Shown here: positions 12,505 to 27,500 of the stretch, piece by piece | Position numbering within the stretch: position 1 is the stretch's first letter | Layout: each line of letters starts with the position of its first letter | Origin: Paracentrotus lividus | Lineage: Eukaryota > Echinodermata > Echinoidea > Camarodonta > Echinidae | Assembly (NCBI GenBank): GCA_940671915.1 | Contig: CALNVZ010000641.1 | Span: 10,745,362 to 10,809,361, forward strand | Reading direction: 5' to 3' | DNA length: 64,000 bases | Program-made: the position numbers and the translations under genes | Notes under the pieces: generated by a model | Seen by the model: only the letters and a program-made list of their open reading frames with translations | What the model was told of the DNA's origin: nothing | Database searches by the model: none

Positions 12505-15500
12505 ATCTCTCCCTCTCTCTCCCTCTCTCTTTTTCCTTTTACTCTAGCTCTTTCTCTCCACTCACTCTCCTCTGTCGGAGTTCAAACAGAAGTGACCGGG
12601 AGAGGTCAATAGTTGGAGTTGAATTACATTTTACACATGTACATATTTTAGTGATGACAAATTATAGTTTGTCTGAAAACATACCGCCCAGTGTGCTGGT
12701 ATCAAATTAAAGATAATCACTAAAGTTACTTGTCATACCCTAGTTGCTAACAACAGAGACTGATAGTGATATAGTTTTGTTTTTTCTGTAAGGGTTTCTA
12801 GTTGTTTTACGTACATGTATACTTTGACCCAGATTGATTTTAGTTTAGTTTCAAAACAATAAAAAAAGAAACATCTCAAAACAAAAACAAAGAAATTGCA
12901 GTGAGATGAAGTTCACATACTGTGCAGACTTATAAAAATTAATAAACAGATCAGTAATATAGAATTTATATTCCCCTTTCACTGGGATAATGATTCCTCA
13001 GTGTATGAATTTCATATATCTGTATTGCTGTAGGCCTATATATTTCAGGAAATATATATATTTATTAACAATTAACCAATAATATTTCTAGGAACATTTC
13101 AGACGAAGTGGATAGAGAGTAACTCTGTTTCTGCAAGCTATAAAAACTACTAAACTGGCAAAATCAAAGTTAGAACAGTCATGTTATATAAACTATTTGT
13201 AATTAACATTTAATTATCAAAATTTTCTCAATTAACTTTACCCCTCAAACCAAATTAAAGATCGAAACAGACCTATAATAGTCTTTTACTGCAGTTAAAA
13301 AGAGCTGCATGTACATGACTTAGCCCCTAGCTCTGACTGAAATATTGACTTGTCCCTGACATGCGTATGTTGAGCAAAAGAATGATAGAATACAGAAAAT
13401 ATACATGTAGTTATTAAATCCTTACCATATGTTCCAAACTCTATGTTCACCATAACTGCAGCATAAATACACATGTGTGCCAGCTAGACTCCTGAATCTG
13501 ACTCTGTAAAGCTAATACACCAAGCTCCAAGCACTATAGATTCACTACAGCAGAGTTATAGCCTACCCATGTATGCAGAACAATCAATGCTCATTCAACC
13601 ACTTCAAATAAGTAAAGAAGTGATTCTTTAGAAATGCATTTACAGGTGATCTGTGCCAGCTACATGTATATAGTCTGCTACACAATGAAATGGTATTAAA
13701 CAGGATATAAAAGCTACGTCTAGGGTTTCTTTTTATTGAGACTCTATTTAGGCCTTGGATGGGTGCTCAGCTATGGATGTTTAGTCAGGCGTGGCGCTGG
13801 CATGCTTAACTGATCACCCATGGATACAGATTGCTGGTTTCTATATTATTTGCAAGGTGTTAGGAGAAGATGATTGGGGTGGGGTGATAGATGCAATAGC
13901 CTGCATTTATATGCTGTAATAGATCAGTTTACTAACATATTCAAATTTTATGCATACTTTTCCTGGTAACATAGTAGTATTCAAAACAACCTGTATAAAT
14001 GAATGAACTACAATAATCCAGTAATTAGTCGTTGCTATGTCGGGCAGGTCTCAGGCTAGCTTTCAGGTTGTCAAAACAACCTTTGTTAAAAAAAAGTATG
14101 CATAAAATTTGAATATGTTAGTAAACTGGTCTATTATACATTGTATATAAAAAGGGGGCGGGGCTACAAAAAACATGTATAAGGTGCCTACATATACAAT
14201 GAAGACGGCAAAAGGGGCTCATATTGGGGTGGGGTGCAATATGAATTTCTACTGTGGGTGGGGAAGTGGTCTCAAACTGTGATATGATATGGGGGTCGTG
14301 TATATAGTGAGGATCACATTTGGATAAGAGTAGGAGCTAGGGAGCTAGTTATAAGTTCACAAGAAGGGGAGGAGCTAAGTGGGATGAGGCTGTTGTGAGG
14401 ATCATAATTAGAAAGTGTAAGGAGGGGAAAAAGAATGTATGATATCCTAAGAAAGTGGATGTAAGGATCTAAAGGAGGAGGCGGGGCAGGGATATATGGG
14501 GTGGGGGGGGGGTGGGGGAGCGGCCATACATGCATATTGGTTAATGACAATGATGGGGCTGGATGTAGTGAAAATCTGATTTGAGTGGGCCATACCATTA
14601 GATTTAGGGGAGAGAGAATTACCTGAAAACAGAATTTATAATAAATTAAAACTGAATTAAAAATACTAACATTTGTGCTCACAAATTAAATTACAAGTAC
14701 AATATGTAGAGAGAAGAGAGAGAGAGAGAAGAGAGAGGGCGATGTTGGTACTTGTAGATATAATGTGCCTGTTCAAAATTATGCATTTGGACAGGTGGGT
14801 AGAGACTGAGAAGGGGCAGGGGAGGGGGGGGTAAATATTGAATGATTTAAAAAGAGATGAGACATTCTGTTACATTGAAAAGATAAGTTCCAGTCGGTTG
14901 AAGACACATTTTTATGTTAATATACTTTTAGGACTTCTCTGCTAAAAAACAATTTCCCCTCAGTGTGAAATCTTGTTCACACTGTTAAATTCAGAATATC
15001 TTAACATTGTGACTAATCACATTGTGAGGAATTATAATAACCATAATGTACATTCACAGTGTATAATAGAAAAAAAATCACTCCAAATTGTTGTCAAAAC
15101 TTTGTCGAAAAAAACATCACAGTGTGAAATAATTATCGCACTGTAAAATTCAAGCATTTTCACATAGTAGACTATATGTGAACACACTGTTCAACTCTGC
15201 ATTAAATCTAATATTTAGCAGAGGATAGTAATGACTCTTTTGTAGTCAAAAGTGCATGACACGTATACATTACATTTTTTTTCCTTTTAATAACATATTC
15301 TTATATAGCGCCCTTCCAAATACATTTGCTCAAGGCACTTCACTTAAAAACCAAAACACAACAGTAAGAAAGTGACTTTCTCTCCAAGTTTACATGTAAT
15401 ATAAACAGATCAGAGGGAGAACAAATATGTCTTCAATTTGTTCTTAAATGTTTGGACTGTGGTACAAGAACGAATTTCAAGAGGAAGACCATTCCAAATT

Positions 15501-18500
15501 TTGGGACCTGCAAAACTAATAGTTTGTTCACATTTTTGGGAATTTATCTTTGGAATTTTAAAAAGAAGGGGGGTCTGTTCGAGATCATAAAGAGTAATTT
15601 GACTGTGTGAGGTAGGAAAACATGTTTGAAATGTATTGAGGAGACAAATTATGAATAGATTTAAAAACGAGCAATGCCACTTTAAACACAATTTTCTTTT
15701 TCTCTTTTTTTTCCCTTCTTCTTTGTTGTACATCTGTAGGATCGAACCGAAGCCGAAGAGGAAGGACAGAGAAGCAAGGAAAAGAGGGACCACCGCCAAT
15801 GATGAGGACTGTGATTAGACTATGGTGCCACGAGGCTTGTAGGACATACTATGATAGGATTGTTTCATTAGATGGTAAGACATCATTGATAAAGATATGA
15901 GATATTCTATTAAACTCATTAAATGCCACACAAATTATACCTTGGAACCACATTGAATTTCAACTAGGTTGGATACTTTTCCAGAGAATTTGTTACATCA
16001 TCTAAAGTTCCAAGTGAAAATTCTACTTTTTACTGATGACAAAAAGGATTCCAATGTTCCCAATCTGGGAGGTGCATTATTTTACACTAAACTATATGTA
16101 TTGTAATGAACAGTTTAATAGTTGTGCTAATAGGTGCCTAGGCCCACTGTTTGTGCCAATTTGCACATCTGGCATACCCATAGATATGCCAAGAGGCAGC
16201 AATGGCACACAAGGGATTAAAGGGGAAGTACACACTGGAATCCTGATTTCAAGTTGGTTTGAAAAAAGAAGCAGGAACTAACCATGGAAAGGAGTTGATA
16301 AAAGTTTTCTTAATTTTAGCTCTTTGAGATTTTTGAAGATCGTTTAAAGCAAAATGGCAAATGGCAAATTCTGTCACAGGTGTAGTTTATTATTGACGAT
16401 TTGGTGGAAAATAGATTATGTAGTGTATTGTTTTATAATTCTTACTTCTTCTTGTGATTTCTTGGGGGTTGACACTGATCAATTTCTTCAGTATATTGAA
16501 ACATATATTTATATTAAACCACAATTATGTTCTTGTTTTTCTCTTCAGACCAATCATGGTTTAGGAGTACTCTTGAGGAGGTCATCCAGGCTCACTTCTG
16601 TGGTGGACCTCCCAAGAAACACAGACCCAGCCCACCTCCTATGCCAGTACAAGACAAGATGGAGGTAATGTCATTCAGCAAATACATACAGTGCCGGTAA
16701 CATAGAGACATGTGATCAATAAAAATTTATGATTGATTACTTCTCGTTGTCCTCATCATGAACAGGGTGCTCCAAAGTTGATGATCTTAAAGGAGAATTG
16801 AGTATTTGAATATTGAGATCTCTGATTACATAGGAAATCTCCCATTGGCAACGCGGTCACCATTTGTGATGTCACAAAGGGAGAACTCCCCATATGGTGT
16901 GCACAAAAACTATTCAAAATGTCTCCTTATTTTCATTCTAATGATAGAAAAGCTTTTCTTTTCATGATATATTATGACTTTCATATATTTACATGTAATC
17001 CCATACAAAGATTCTTTATTCTTCCTTTAGAATCGAGAAAAAAAAAGAGGATTTTAGTACAATGTGTACAGTGGATATGGGAAAGATCTCCCTGCATTAC
17101 CTCACACATCATGGACGCGTTGCCAATTGGAGGATTTCCATATATCATAAGTGATCTCAAAATCTAAAAATTCATATCTCTCTTATTCTTTGCCTGATTT
17201 TTCTGAAACTTTTACCAATACGTTTTGGAGGTTTGTCTCCATTAACTGAAGCCAAATTTCTCTAAGGGGATAATTCCCCTTTAATCCTAACCCTAGCCAT
17301 AACCATAGTCTTGATCATATCCTAATCCTAATCCTAATCCATGACTGTACCTGCGTTCAAAATGAGGCTACCGAGACAAAACAATCATAACTTTTTATTG
17401 ATCGTAAGTCTTTATGTTACAGGGCACAGAAAGACCATTAAAGGGATACATCAGTGGAGGGAATATCTCACAATGTCTCACACATATCTTTTTACGCATG
17501 CAGACCAATATGAGACTACTTTTTGAAGGATTTCTTTGTCATTACCACTACTGGTGTATCCCTTTAATATTTACCTTTTGTAGAGAAAGGGTTCTCATAG
17601 AAACTGCATTGTAAATGTCGTGTTTAAGATGAATGTTTGAATGAAACAACTCATATCTGTCTATACCGTTTCCTCTACATGTAGCTGTTGATGTTCACTA
17701 GCCAGTTATCATCCGAAATCTGAAAAAAAGCTTCTAACCATTAGTAGGAAAAAGTTTGTCAAGGTTACTGAAAATGATTGTATAATGAAGAAATGCATTT
17801 TCGATACAGTCCACTCCCAATATAATGAGTACGTATACAGCAAGATTGCATTATAGTTAGGCAATCCTCCTGGTCTCAATTTCTATAATTAATATACATA
17901 GCATGCCTACATGTATGTGCATTTGTGTTCAGTATGAATAGATTTCATTATAATGGGGGGTTATTGGCGGGGTCCCGAGCCCCTTATTATTATGGGAGTG
18001 GCCTATACACACACAGCGTACTACTGTATATGCTGAATATTTGAGCACAAAAATTTTCACTTCCTGATGTTTCTGTGAATGCAAATACAATAAATTTGCG
18101 AAAATATACTCTTGCGAATTCCCCCTCTTGAAGCAAGATCGCGAAAATATATGGACGCTTGCAGTAATTGCTATTGATGATTTTTTTCTAACTAGGAGAA
18201 TGAGATTGATGATGACCAAGTAGCCTCAGCTGAGCAATTTACCCCTCCCTTGCCCATCTCCCCTACACCAACTATGAATACAGCAACAGGGGAGCATTTC
18301 ATGAAACAAATATTCACTGATTATCACTGAAAACTGTTAAAAGCTACTGAAATGCTTGCATCTGATTGGCTAAGAGCAAATTTGTCAGATAAAATGTCTG
18401 ACAATTCCTTTCATGAAACTCCCCCTGATGAAGCTGAGGACATATACATGTACATACAGTTTTACCATGTCTACATGTGCCTATGTGTTTATAAGTATGA

Positions 18501-21500
18501 ATATATTCAATTATAACAGGGTTATTGACTGGGTTCCGAGACTCTTGTGTTAATGGGAGCGTACTGTACACACAACGTACTAATTGCTTTGGTGCCTTTT
18601 CTTTTTTTAAACTAGGAGAATGAGATTGATGATGACCAAGTAGCCTCTGCTGAGCCATGTACCCCTCCCTTGCCCATCTCCCCTACACCAACTATGAATA
18701 CCTCAACAGATGAAGCTGAGGGTACTACGGAGGGGGCTAGGAGTACTAGTGGAGGAGAGCAAGGAGGTATTTTCACACTTTTAATTCCACTTTTCTAAAC
18801 GGAAATTAGTTTATATCCTTTACCTGGGCCCTGTAACACAAAGGTTTGTGATCAATTGTAAATTTAGAAGAACCATTGCAATTGGTCAGTGATTAGTCTT
18901 ATGAACAGAAATCGCATGCAACAATGATTATGACTGGCTATTGCCACTTTGTGATTGATTGCAAACCTTCATGTTATGGAGCCCTGGACATACATAAAAA
19001 GTTGTTAATTTGAAGGGGGAGTAATATTTCAACATTTTGTTATTTTTCTATAAGAAACTTTGCTGAAAATCAATCTTTTTTAAATCATAGAGAAGAACCA
19101 CTTTTCTTGTGTTGAGAGCCAGTACATCAAATATTTGTATGTTGACCATTATGACCCTTAACCTTTGACTTTAATATAGTCTCTATTGAGAAGTCCTGGC
19201 ATAAACTTGATGTATCTATTATAATTTTTGATTCAATCATCATTGATTCAGTCTTGATTTAAGTTAAATTTTCTAAACTTGTGGATATTTCTATTTCTTT
19301 CTTTCTGGATTGCACACTGTTTGACATTTTGAATCTTATACACTTTCCACAAACTAAAGTTAATTGGTGCTGGTTGCAAATAATATTTCTGGTAATATAT
19401 AAAGTTGGATTATTCTCTCCAGCTTGATTCTCATATTAGAATGAATGTACACCATGTACAGTACCACTTGAGATCAATGTCACAGTTTACTGCAATCAAA
19501 TGACATCATCTCCATTCTTTTTGTATACAACTGCACTCAATCAATTGCAATCACATGTGATGTTGATCTCAGGCGGTACTGTGCTTTACATAGGTTTTAT
19601 TATCAATGTTTTAAAAAACTGAGTAAAAGAGTTTTTGGTAGCTGAAGAATAGGTAATTTCCAAGTGGGACAAATATTAATAAAAATCTTCATATGCCATT
19701 AAAAAGCAAATTCATGTTCATTCTTTGTACATATAATTATTCATGTAAATGTCTATCACATGTTGTAGAGTTTAATTGCTATCATGTAAACTGGATATAC
19801 CTAAATCCCTTCATTTTTATTTAACAAAGCTTCAAATGATATATTAAACCTTTCATTAAAATCCTTGCATGAAAAGTTCATTGAAATGTATCATGACTTG
19901 TATAAAGCTGAAATCTAACATAATATCAAATCATCTTCTTTTTTGTGGTACTCTTTCTGATCCTTCGTCAAATATTTGTATTTTCTTTTTCATAATTCAA
20001 CCTTATTGATATACATGTATTTCCTATATTTCTTCCCCCCCCCCCTTACCTTCTTCATCAAACCTCCTGCATGTAATCTGTCTCCCTTTTTTCCTGTCTT
20101 TTTCTTCTTCATGTGGGTCTTATTTCCTGTTCTCCTTCTTTTATTTTCTCTGTACAATTTGTTAACTTAATCTTTGTTTGTAGTGTTTGAAAGTGGCACC
20201 CCACCCCTTCCATTTCCTCACAATGACACCCCTATTGATATGAATGGTGCTGGCCCAGGAGGATATGATGTCGAATCAGAAATCAGCATTGCATCAGGTC
20301 TGTTCCACTGTTTTTCTTTTCAGGGTTTGCACTGTGCATGGGGAACTTTGGTTATTTTCTATACTATTTTCATCACTGAAGAATGCCTTGTCAACTTCTA
20401 TTTTCATTTTAAGCGCACTTTATACAAATCAAATTCAAATTGAAAATAATTTTTAATCCATCATTCATAGTCTATACTTATTACTTTACTACTCAGCATA
20501 TATTTTTTGAATATTTTATTTTCCCAACTTTTTTATTAAGTGCATGAATATATTTTGCATATCAATTTTTGCCCCTTCTACCCAAGCAGGCTACATGTTC
20601 ATGTGTATTATGTATTCTAAGTCCTTAGTAATGGTTCTATTTTAATTGGGATATATCTTTATCCATACATGTATTTCATCATTTACATCTTTTTCTGGTC
20701 CTTTTTATTTTAAGGGCACTTCTTGTAAAACCCATCTTATTTTATTTATTTATTTATTTATTTTTTTTAGTATTCTCAATGTCTGGAATATATGAAAATG
20801 ATAAAGTTATAAATAAGTTATAAATATAAAGTGTTGATGATGTTTAAATTGGCTGCAAAAGGTACACACCATGTCTAAACCTGTCCACATGCTTCATTAG
20901 CCTATAATCATGCCACCTCTTTCATTCATTATGTTCATTTCTATCGATCGTTCATCTGCTGCCAATAGTGAGCTCATTAGATGTGCCTCTAGACCTGCTG
21001 AAACCTGACCCTACCAGTACCCCCGCCCCAGTACCAGCTATAGTTACTGGTAAGATATCTATTACCCCAAATCCTCTTCAGTGACACGTTAAATAATAAC
21101 TCCATTTTGTAGAACATATCTCTTCGCTGGGCTGTGTTTCACCAAGTCGTTCATAAGTTATGAAGATACCAAGTTACGAAGAACTTAACAAATTACTGGT
21201 GATCAGTTCTTGTGATATATATGAGTAAGCATGCAATTAGTGTGACACCCAAGAACATGTTGAACGTCTTGATGAAACACTGTACTTGTACTTGGCTGTT
21301 AAAACCTTCGATCTCATAATTTGGTGAAAATCACCTTTTTTGGTTATTATCTCCAGAGAAATGATTCACTAATAGCTATTAAAGTTAATTCCAGCTGGGA
21401 ATGAATCAATCTTATGATTAATAGCCATGACATAGATCCATATGTCCATAATTGGGATTGGTTTTAGCTGTTAATGAATCAACCCCTCCCCTCCCTATTC

Positions 21501-24500
21501 ATCAGTCAAGTGATGTCCAGTCCATATCCAAACTCTCTTACCCCAAAAAAAGGAAAGCACAAAGGACGCGAGAGCCAAGAACAGGTACACTGTCCCCACA
21601 GACAAATGGAACAGGGCGGAGAACGACTGACGGCCTAGGTCGAACACGCTATACTACGGACGAGAGACCCGACGAAGATACAACAGTGTTTCAAAGGAAA
21701 GGTGATCCAATCGTTGGGGTTATATTGCGACGAACGCCATGCCTTTTCACTCTCCTTAACATTTTACACCTTATGAGGTGCATAGGGGTGTGAGAGTTCA
21801 TCTTTTTAGTTGATTTCAGTGTATTATAACTTTCCTATGTACAAAAATTCAGCTTTTTTCAGCTCTTCACAGGTTTTCTCACCTCTCTTTATTTGTGGTC
21901 TCTTACACCACTGGATACAAGATTTTCAGTAACAGCCCAGCAACGATATGTGACATGCCGGTTTAAAACCGCCAATAGTTGCCAAAATTCATTAATGAAT
22001 TTGGTTGATTGTGTTTTATTTCATCCGCTGAAAACTAAAAAGTAATTTACTTCAAACGTATTAAAGCCAATTAAAAAATTGCATGTTTGCATGATTTCTT
22101 CAATAAATTTTGCATCATAGTCCCTCACAATCTTATTTGCATTCCTATGAATATCATTGCTCGACTTCACAATCATCTCTGCATGCTTTTTTGAACTGTA
22201 AAAATTCAGCAATTTATTCATACCTTCAAATAATTTGCTACCAAAACCATCATACCTGCTACAATATTTTCCTTGTAAAGTTTATATGTTTTAAGAGCCA
22301 CCAGCAAATATCTTATGAATTATATTATTTGTGTCGTTGTCCCTCACTAGGTTGTTTTTTTAGAAATAAAAGATCATTTGGGAAATTGATCATGATTAAC
22401 ACCATGAATGCCAAATTGTACTTGCACATGAAAGATTTAATTAATTTTCAAGAAACTTGATGACAGTATCTAAAAAAACATTATAATGCACAATACTTTC
22501 CTACATTAAAGACTACTTGGAGTTTTTTTGTCTAAATTATTTTAAAGGGATACACTACTATGCAGGGTTAATTCTCTCTCTGTCTTCAAAGCTGTTCTAG
22601 ACTAGAAAACTTTGAATCCAATGCTCTTACACAGTTATAACTGTATTGTATGTAAAAATGTAGAGGAAGCGAACATAATTAATATAATAAAATAGTATGG
22701 TTCTTATAAAGGCGCGTATACTTCCAATTTTGGCGTCTTTATGCACTTTTACGAAAAGAAGAGGGAAAAAGAAGGGTAGAAAGACCAGGAAATTGGCCAA
22801 ACTGTGATTCACAAAGAATTTTTTTGAATAAGTGTTTTTGTACTTTAGAACTTGTAATCGTATCCTTTTAAATAGGTATGTCTTTTGTCTTTAAGAGATA
22901 ATTAAAATGTTTTAAAAGAATGTGCTTCACTACATGCATGTTTGCCTCCAGATCTAGCCTCGGACACAGATGCGTCCGAGTCGCCAAGAGTGTTCCAACC
23001 CTTTCCCCTCCTCCAAGAAACAAGACCCAGCAGCGACGCCCCCCTCCCAGCCGACAGTGCCCCCCGCCCTCAAAAAGGAAGGAGAGGAGAGCAAGACGAG
23101 GGTAGGGTCAAGAGAGGGGTGACATTCAAACCAGGGTTGATCCTTACTGACACCAATGAGGAGGATCTGGATATCTTCAAGGGCCCTTGATTGAGATGAA
23201 TCAGAGTGAGTTGGTCATGTATTAGTGAAAAGTCAGGTGATCTAATCCTCACTGACACCATGTACCAATGGGAGGGCAGAGCGATATTCTCAAGGGCCCT
23301 TATTGAGCTGAATCAGGTGAGTAGTCATGTGATTAGTTGAAAAGTCAGGTGATCTTAATCCTCACTGACACCAATAGGAGGATCTGGATATCTTCAAAGC
23401 GCCTTGATTGAGATGAATCAGGTGAGTGGTCATGTTGATAGTTGGAAAGTCAGGGATGCAGATTAGTGTAACATTCAAACCGGGGCTGATCCTCACTGAC
23501 ACCGAGGATCTGGATACATGCATATTCAAGGGGCCCTTTGATAGAAATGAATCGGTGAGTGGCGCGTGTGATTAGTTGAAAAGTCAGGTATATGAGTAAC
23601 ATTCAAACCAGGGCTGATTCTTACTGACACCAATGAGGAGGATCTTGATATCTTCAAAGGGCCCTTGATTGAGATGATATAGGTGAGTGGTCATGTGATT
23701 AGTTGAAAGTCAGGTGATCAGGTAACATTCAAACCGGGGCTGATCCTCACTCTGACACCGAGGATCTGGATACATGCATATTCAAGGGACCTTTGATTGA
23801 GATGAATCATGTGAGTGGTCACTTGATCAGCTGAAAAGTCAGGATCAAGAATTCAAAGTATTTGATTGATGGGTCAAGTAATGGTGTAAAAAGTTCAAGT
23901 GATCTTGTAGTTATCACGTGATCTAGGTTCAAATGAAGTTGGATCCATTTGACAAGATCAAGAGGGATTTTTGATCCTATCTACCTGAAATTTTATCAAA
24001 GTTATGTGGTGGTCATAACACAACATAATTGCAACATGCAACTATCTACCATGTGCATTTCTTTATGTCATAGAGAGTCGTACTTACGATGTGTTGTGAT
24101 TACCGCATTATTTGTTCCAGACTCAGTAGCCCCTAAAAGTACATGTAAATCCAGTGTTCCATTGCTCTTGTGATCAAGTTGTTTTCTTGTCTTTTTTTAT
24201 GCCAGTTGAAAGATCCAGACGAGGACCTTTGTGCAATAACCTTTGCTAAATTTGTGCCCGGAACAGGGAAAGAAGGAAGTAAGTTCATTTGACACTATGC
24301 CGTGTGTAGATTATCACATCTTTTCATTTAACAATGAGCATGAGTTAATGGTTTTTTTATGAAAGAATATAAGCATTTTTTTCAGAGTTGGAAGGGTGTT
24401 GACTATGGGTTAAATGTTTGTTTTTTTTTTAAGTTAATGCTCCTTAGTGCTTTCCGTAGATGATGGTTTAGGTATTCGATCGGGGATCAGAGATTGGGGA

Positions 24501-27500
24501 TTTTCTTAAAGATTGTGTTTGATAGCAGGAATGTTTAAAGTTAGTGTTTGTTTTGGAAGAATTTCAGTAAATTCTGATTAATTTAGGCTCTTTGTAGTAA
24601 AAATGTTTTTGCTAATGATGATGGTGATTATGGTAATGATATAATGCTGACGATGAAAATCTCAATGATTGCATTGATGATGATGGCTAAGATGATGCTC
24701 ATGATGATGTGGATGGTGATGATAGGTTCTTGTTTACCGCCAACTGCCAACTATGTACCTGGCTCCTCTGTCAGAATATATCTCATACATGTAAAAGTCT
24801 GCATTAATCTTTGATGCTTTGATAAAAGCGATTGCTCATTCAATTATCATCAGCCATTATCAGTGATAATTTTCTAATCTTCTAATCTACCTTTAGACTA
24901 TGTAGAGTACAGCGAATCCAAGCTTCAAAGTGGTCTGGAGACAAGCCTAGCCCAGTACAATGCCACAGCACAGCAGAAGATGGAACTAGTCTTCTTCACT
25001 GAATCCATCAGACACATTGCAAGGTTGACCAGAGTATTGGTAAGTGTTTGATATTTCAAATGCTTTTGAAATTGTTGATGTATGTTGATACATGTACATA
25101 CCATTTTAGAGCATTTTATTCAGGGTTTTCTGAATGCTGTGTGCATCATTCAGAGATGACACTTTTCAGGAAATTTTCTCTTCCAAATTTCCGCGTTGTC
25201 ATTTATTTTCAGCCCGTTTTGAGCTTTTTTGCCCAAATTCGCATGTTTTTTTAATGGTACTGAGTGGCATCTTTTATTATTGTGTCTTTTCATCCCTGTT
25301 GTGCCGTTGCATAATCAATTGCTACATGTATCATTGGAACTTTTCCATTGTTGGTAACTACTGTACCGTGGTAATATTGCCTAACAGCCAATCAAAATGC
25401 AGTAACTCATGAAAGTTCCCAATGATGGCAAAGTTACTATAATAGCAAGTTTTATGCAAAGTCACCCAGAGTTTTTGAAGTAAAGCAGGTACATGTAGAT
25501 ATTGTTCTCATAGGGGTCTTGAACCAGGATTGTCTTTTTCTTTGTAGTTTTTAGGGGGAGGAGTGGTAGATGCCTTTCAACAAATCTCATTAATCAATAT
25601 TTTCCCTTTCATATGACAAGTAAATTCCACCTTTTATTTTCTTTTTCTTTTACCTCAAGGGATCTGAAAATGCCAATGCTCTCTTGATCGGCCTCACCAA
25701 TGGAACTGGACGCTCCTCCCTCACCCACCTTGCCGCCCACATGGCCCGCTGTAAGCTCTACACCCCACAGCTGACCAGAGACCCTACTGAGAACCGTCGT
25801 AGGCTCCGGAGCCAGATCAAGCGGGCCTGTAAGACGGCTGGGCTGGTCGGTAGGCCGGCCGTGCTTCTTGTGAAGGAAGATATTGGTCCGGAAGCAATGG
25901 ACGATGTTTGCTGCCTAATTCAAGAAGGTATATTTTACATCTTAATAAAATGTGCTGTAGTGGAAAGTTTGTAGGTAGTGTTGATTTTTCAACTGGTCTA
26001 AAGCAATAGGACTGGTTTTAGCAAAAGATAATGAAGTCAAATAATAAGTCAAAATGTTGTGTTATGAACACATTGTACACACAGAGTTTTTGGTGCAGAA
26101 TTTTGTGAAATTGAAAGCCCAACTAGATTTTGAAAGGCTTTACATGTATTTTACTAATGGTGTATACGGATATTTTATAAAATGCAATTAACATACTTTA
26201 CTTCCTTAATTAAGTATACATTGTGCATTGTAGGTCTTACATGTACAATGTAGTTTGAATTACGTTCTTTGAGCACCTTTTTTATGAAATTCAAAGTGCT
26301 ACGATTGTTAACCTGATTTTAGGCGAGCTACCAGAATTGAATTCATAGAACAACATGCTAAATAAAAATTCTCTATACTGTAAGGGCCTAGTTAAATACT
26401 TATATATACATGTACCTCACATGGATTGAGTGTGGCAACTGTACCTTTCATTAAGCTAGTTAAGTGGCTAAGATGTGAACCACTTACCCTGTGTGAGAGA
26501 GTCCTGCAACTGTTCCACTAGACCTTAATACATCCACACCTGTATGTAACGATCAAGAGCATTTTTTTTTTCTTCATGGCAAAAAATTGTACTGAATGAA
26601 TTTGTGATTGTTTTACTTCATAGGGACTTGTCCTGACTTGTTTACCGGGGAGGAGCTTGAAGGCTTGGCATTACAAATGTTGTCCGGGGCGAAGGTTGTC
26701 CCGGGACAGAGGAACCAGCGTCTTGAGATGGCACAGGAAAGACTTCTCAGGACTATTATGAAGAATCTTCATGTGGTTGTATGCATGGACTGCCAAGGTG
26801 AGTTGGTTATTGTCATTTTCATCTTTTTGTCTTGGGCCCAGATAAATAATTTTATTATCCTACACTATCGAAGGCAAAAGCCTAAAAAAGTCATCTTGAT
26901 TATTTTTACTATAACTTCCATATCACTGGGCCAGCTCTTACCAATTTCCTTAAAAGGCATCAATCTTTCTCTAGATGTGTTGACAGTCAGCTATCCAGGA
27001 TACATTTTAAAATTCTCAGAGTGAATTGCTTTAATTATTGAAGAACAAGACTTCCCATAGGAAAGTTTTGTGCCTGCCGCAGACTCTTGTGGTAGACTTC
27101 CCGCAGACTTGTGGCAGACTTGCCGCAGATTTCAAACAAACAAATTAGTATTGCTGCAGCCCTGCCGCAGACTCTTTCAGTAAGAAGAGAGTCCTGCGCA
27201 GATCTGCGCAGACTCTTTTCATAATATTCATTTTCTACTACTTGTGCAGACTTGCCGCATACTCTTTCAGCATTGAGAAAAGTCTGCGGCAGGTCGCGAA
27301 ATACCCTTATCATGAATTATATGCTACTTCCTTGTCGCAGACTTGCCGTCATACTCTTTCAGCATGATAAAAAGTTTGTGACAGGTCTGCGGCATACCTT
27401 TATCATTTTGAAGCATAATATATTTCCCCCTTTACCCAGACTGTGCTCTGCCTGCTGTCGCATCCCTCCACACTCTATCACAGAACACTCCATGCTTATA

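Noticed and set aside
14314-14682. 122-residue Pro/Ser-rich frame on the minus strand
   Set aside because: Produced by G-rich low-complexity DNA; no splice or domain support.
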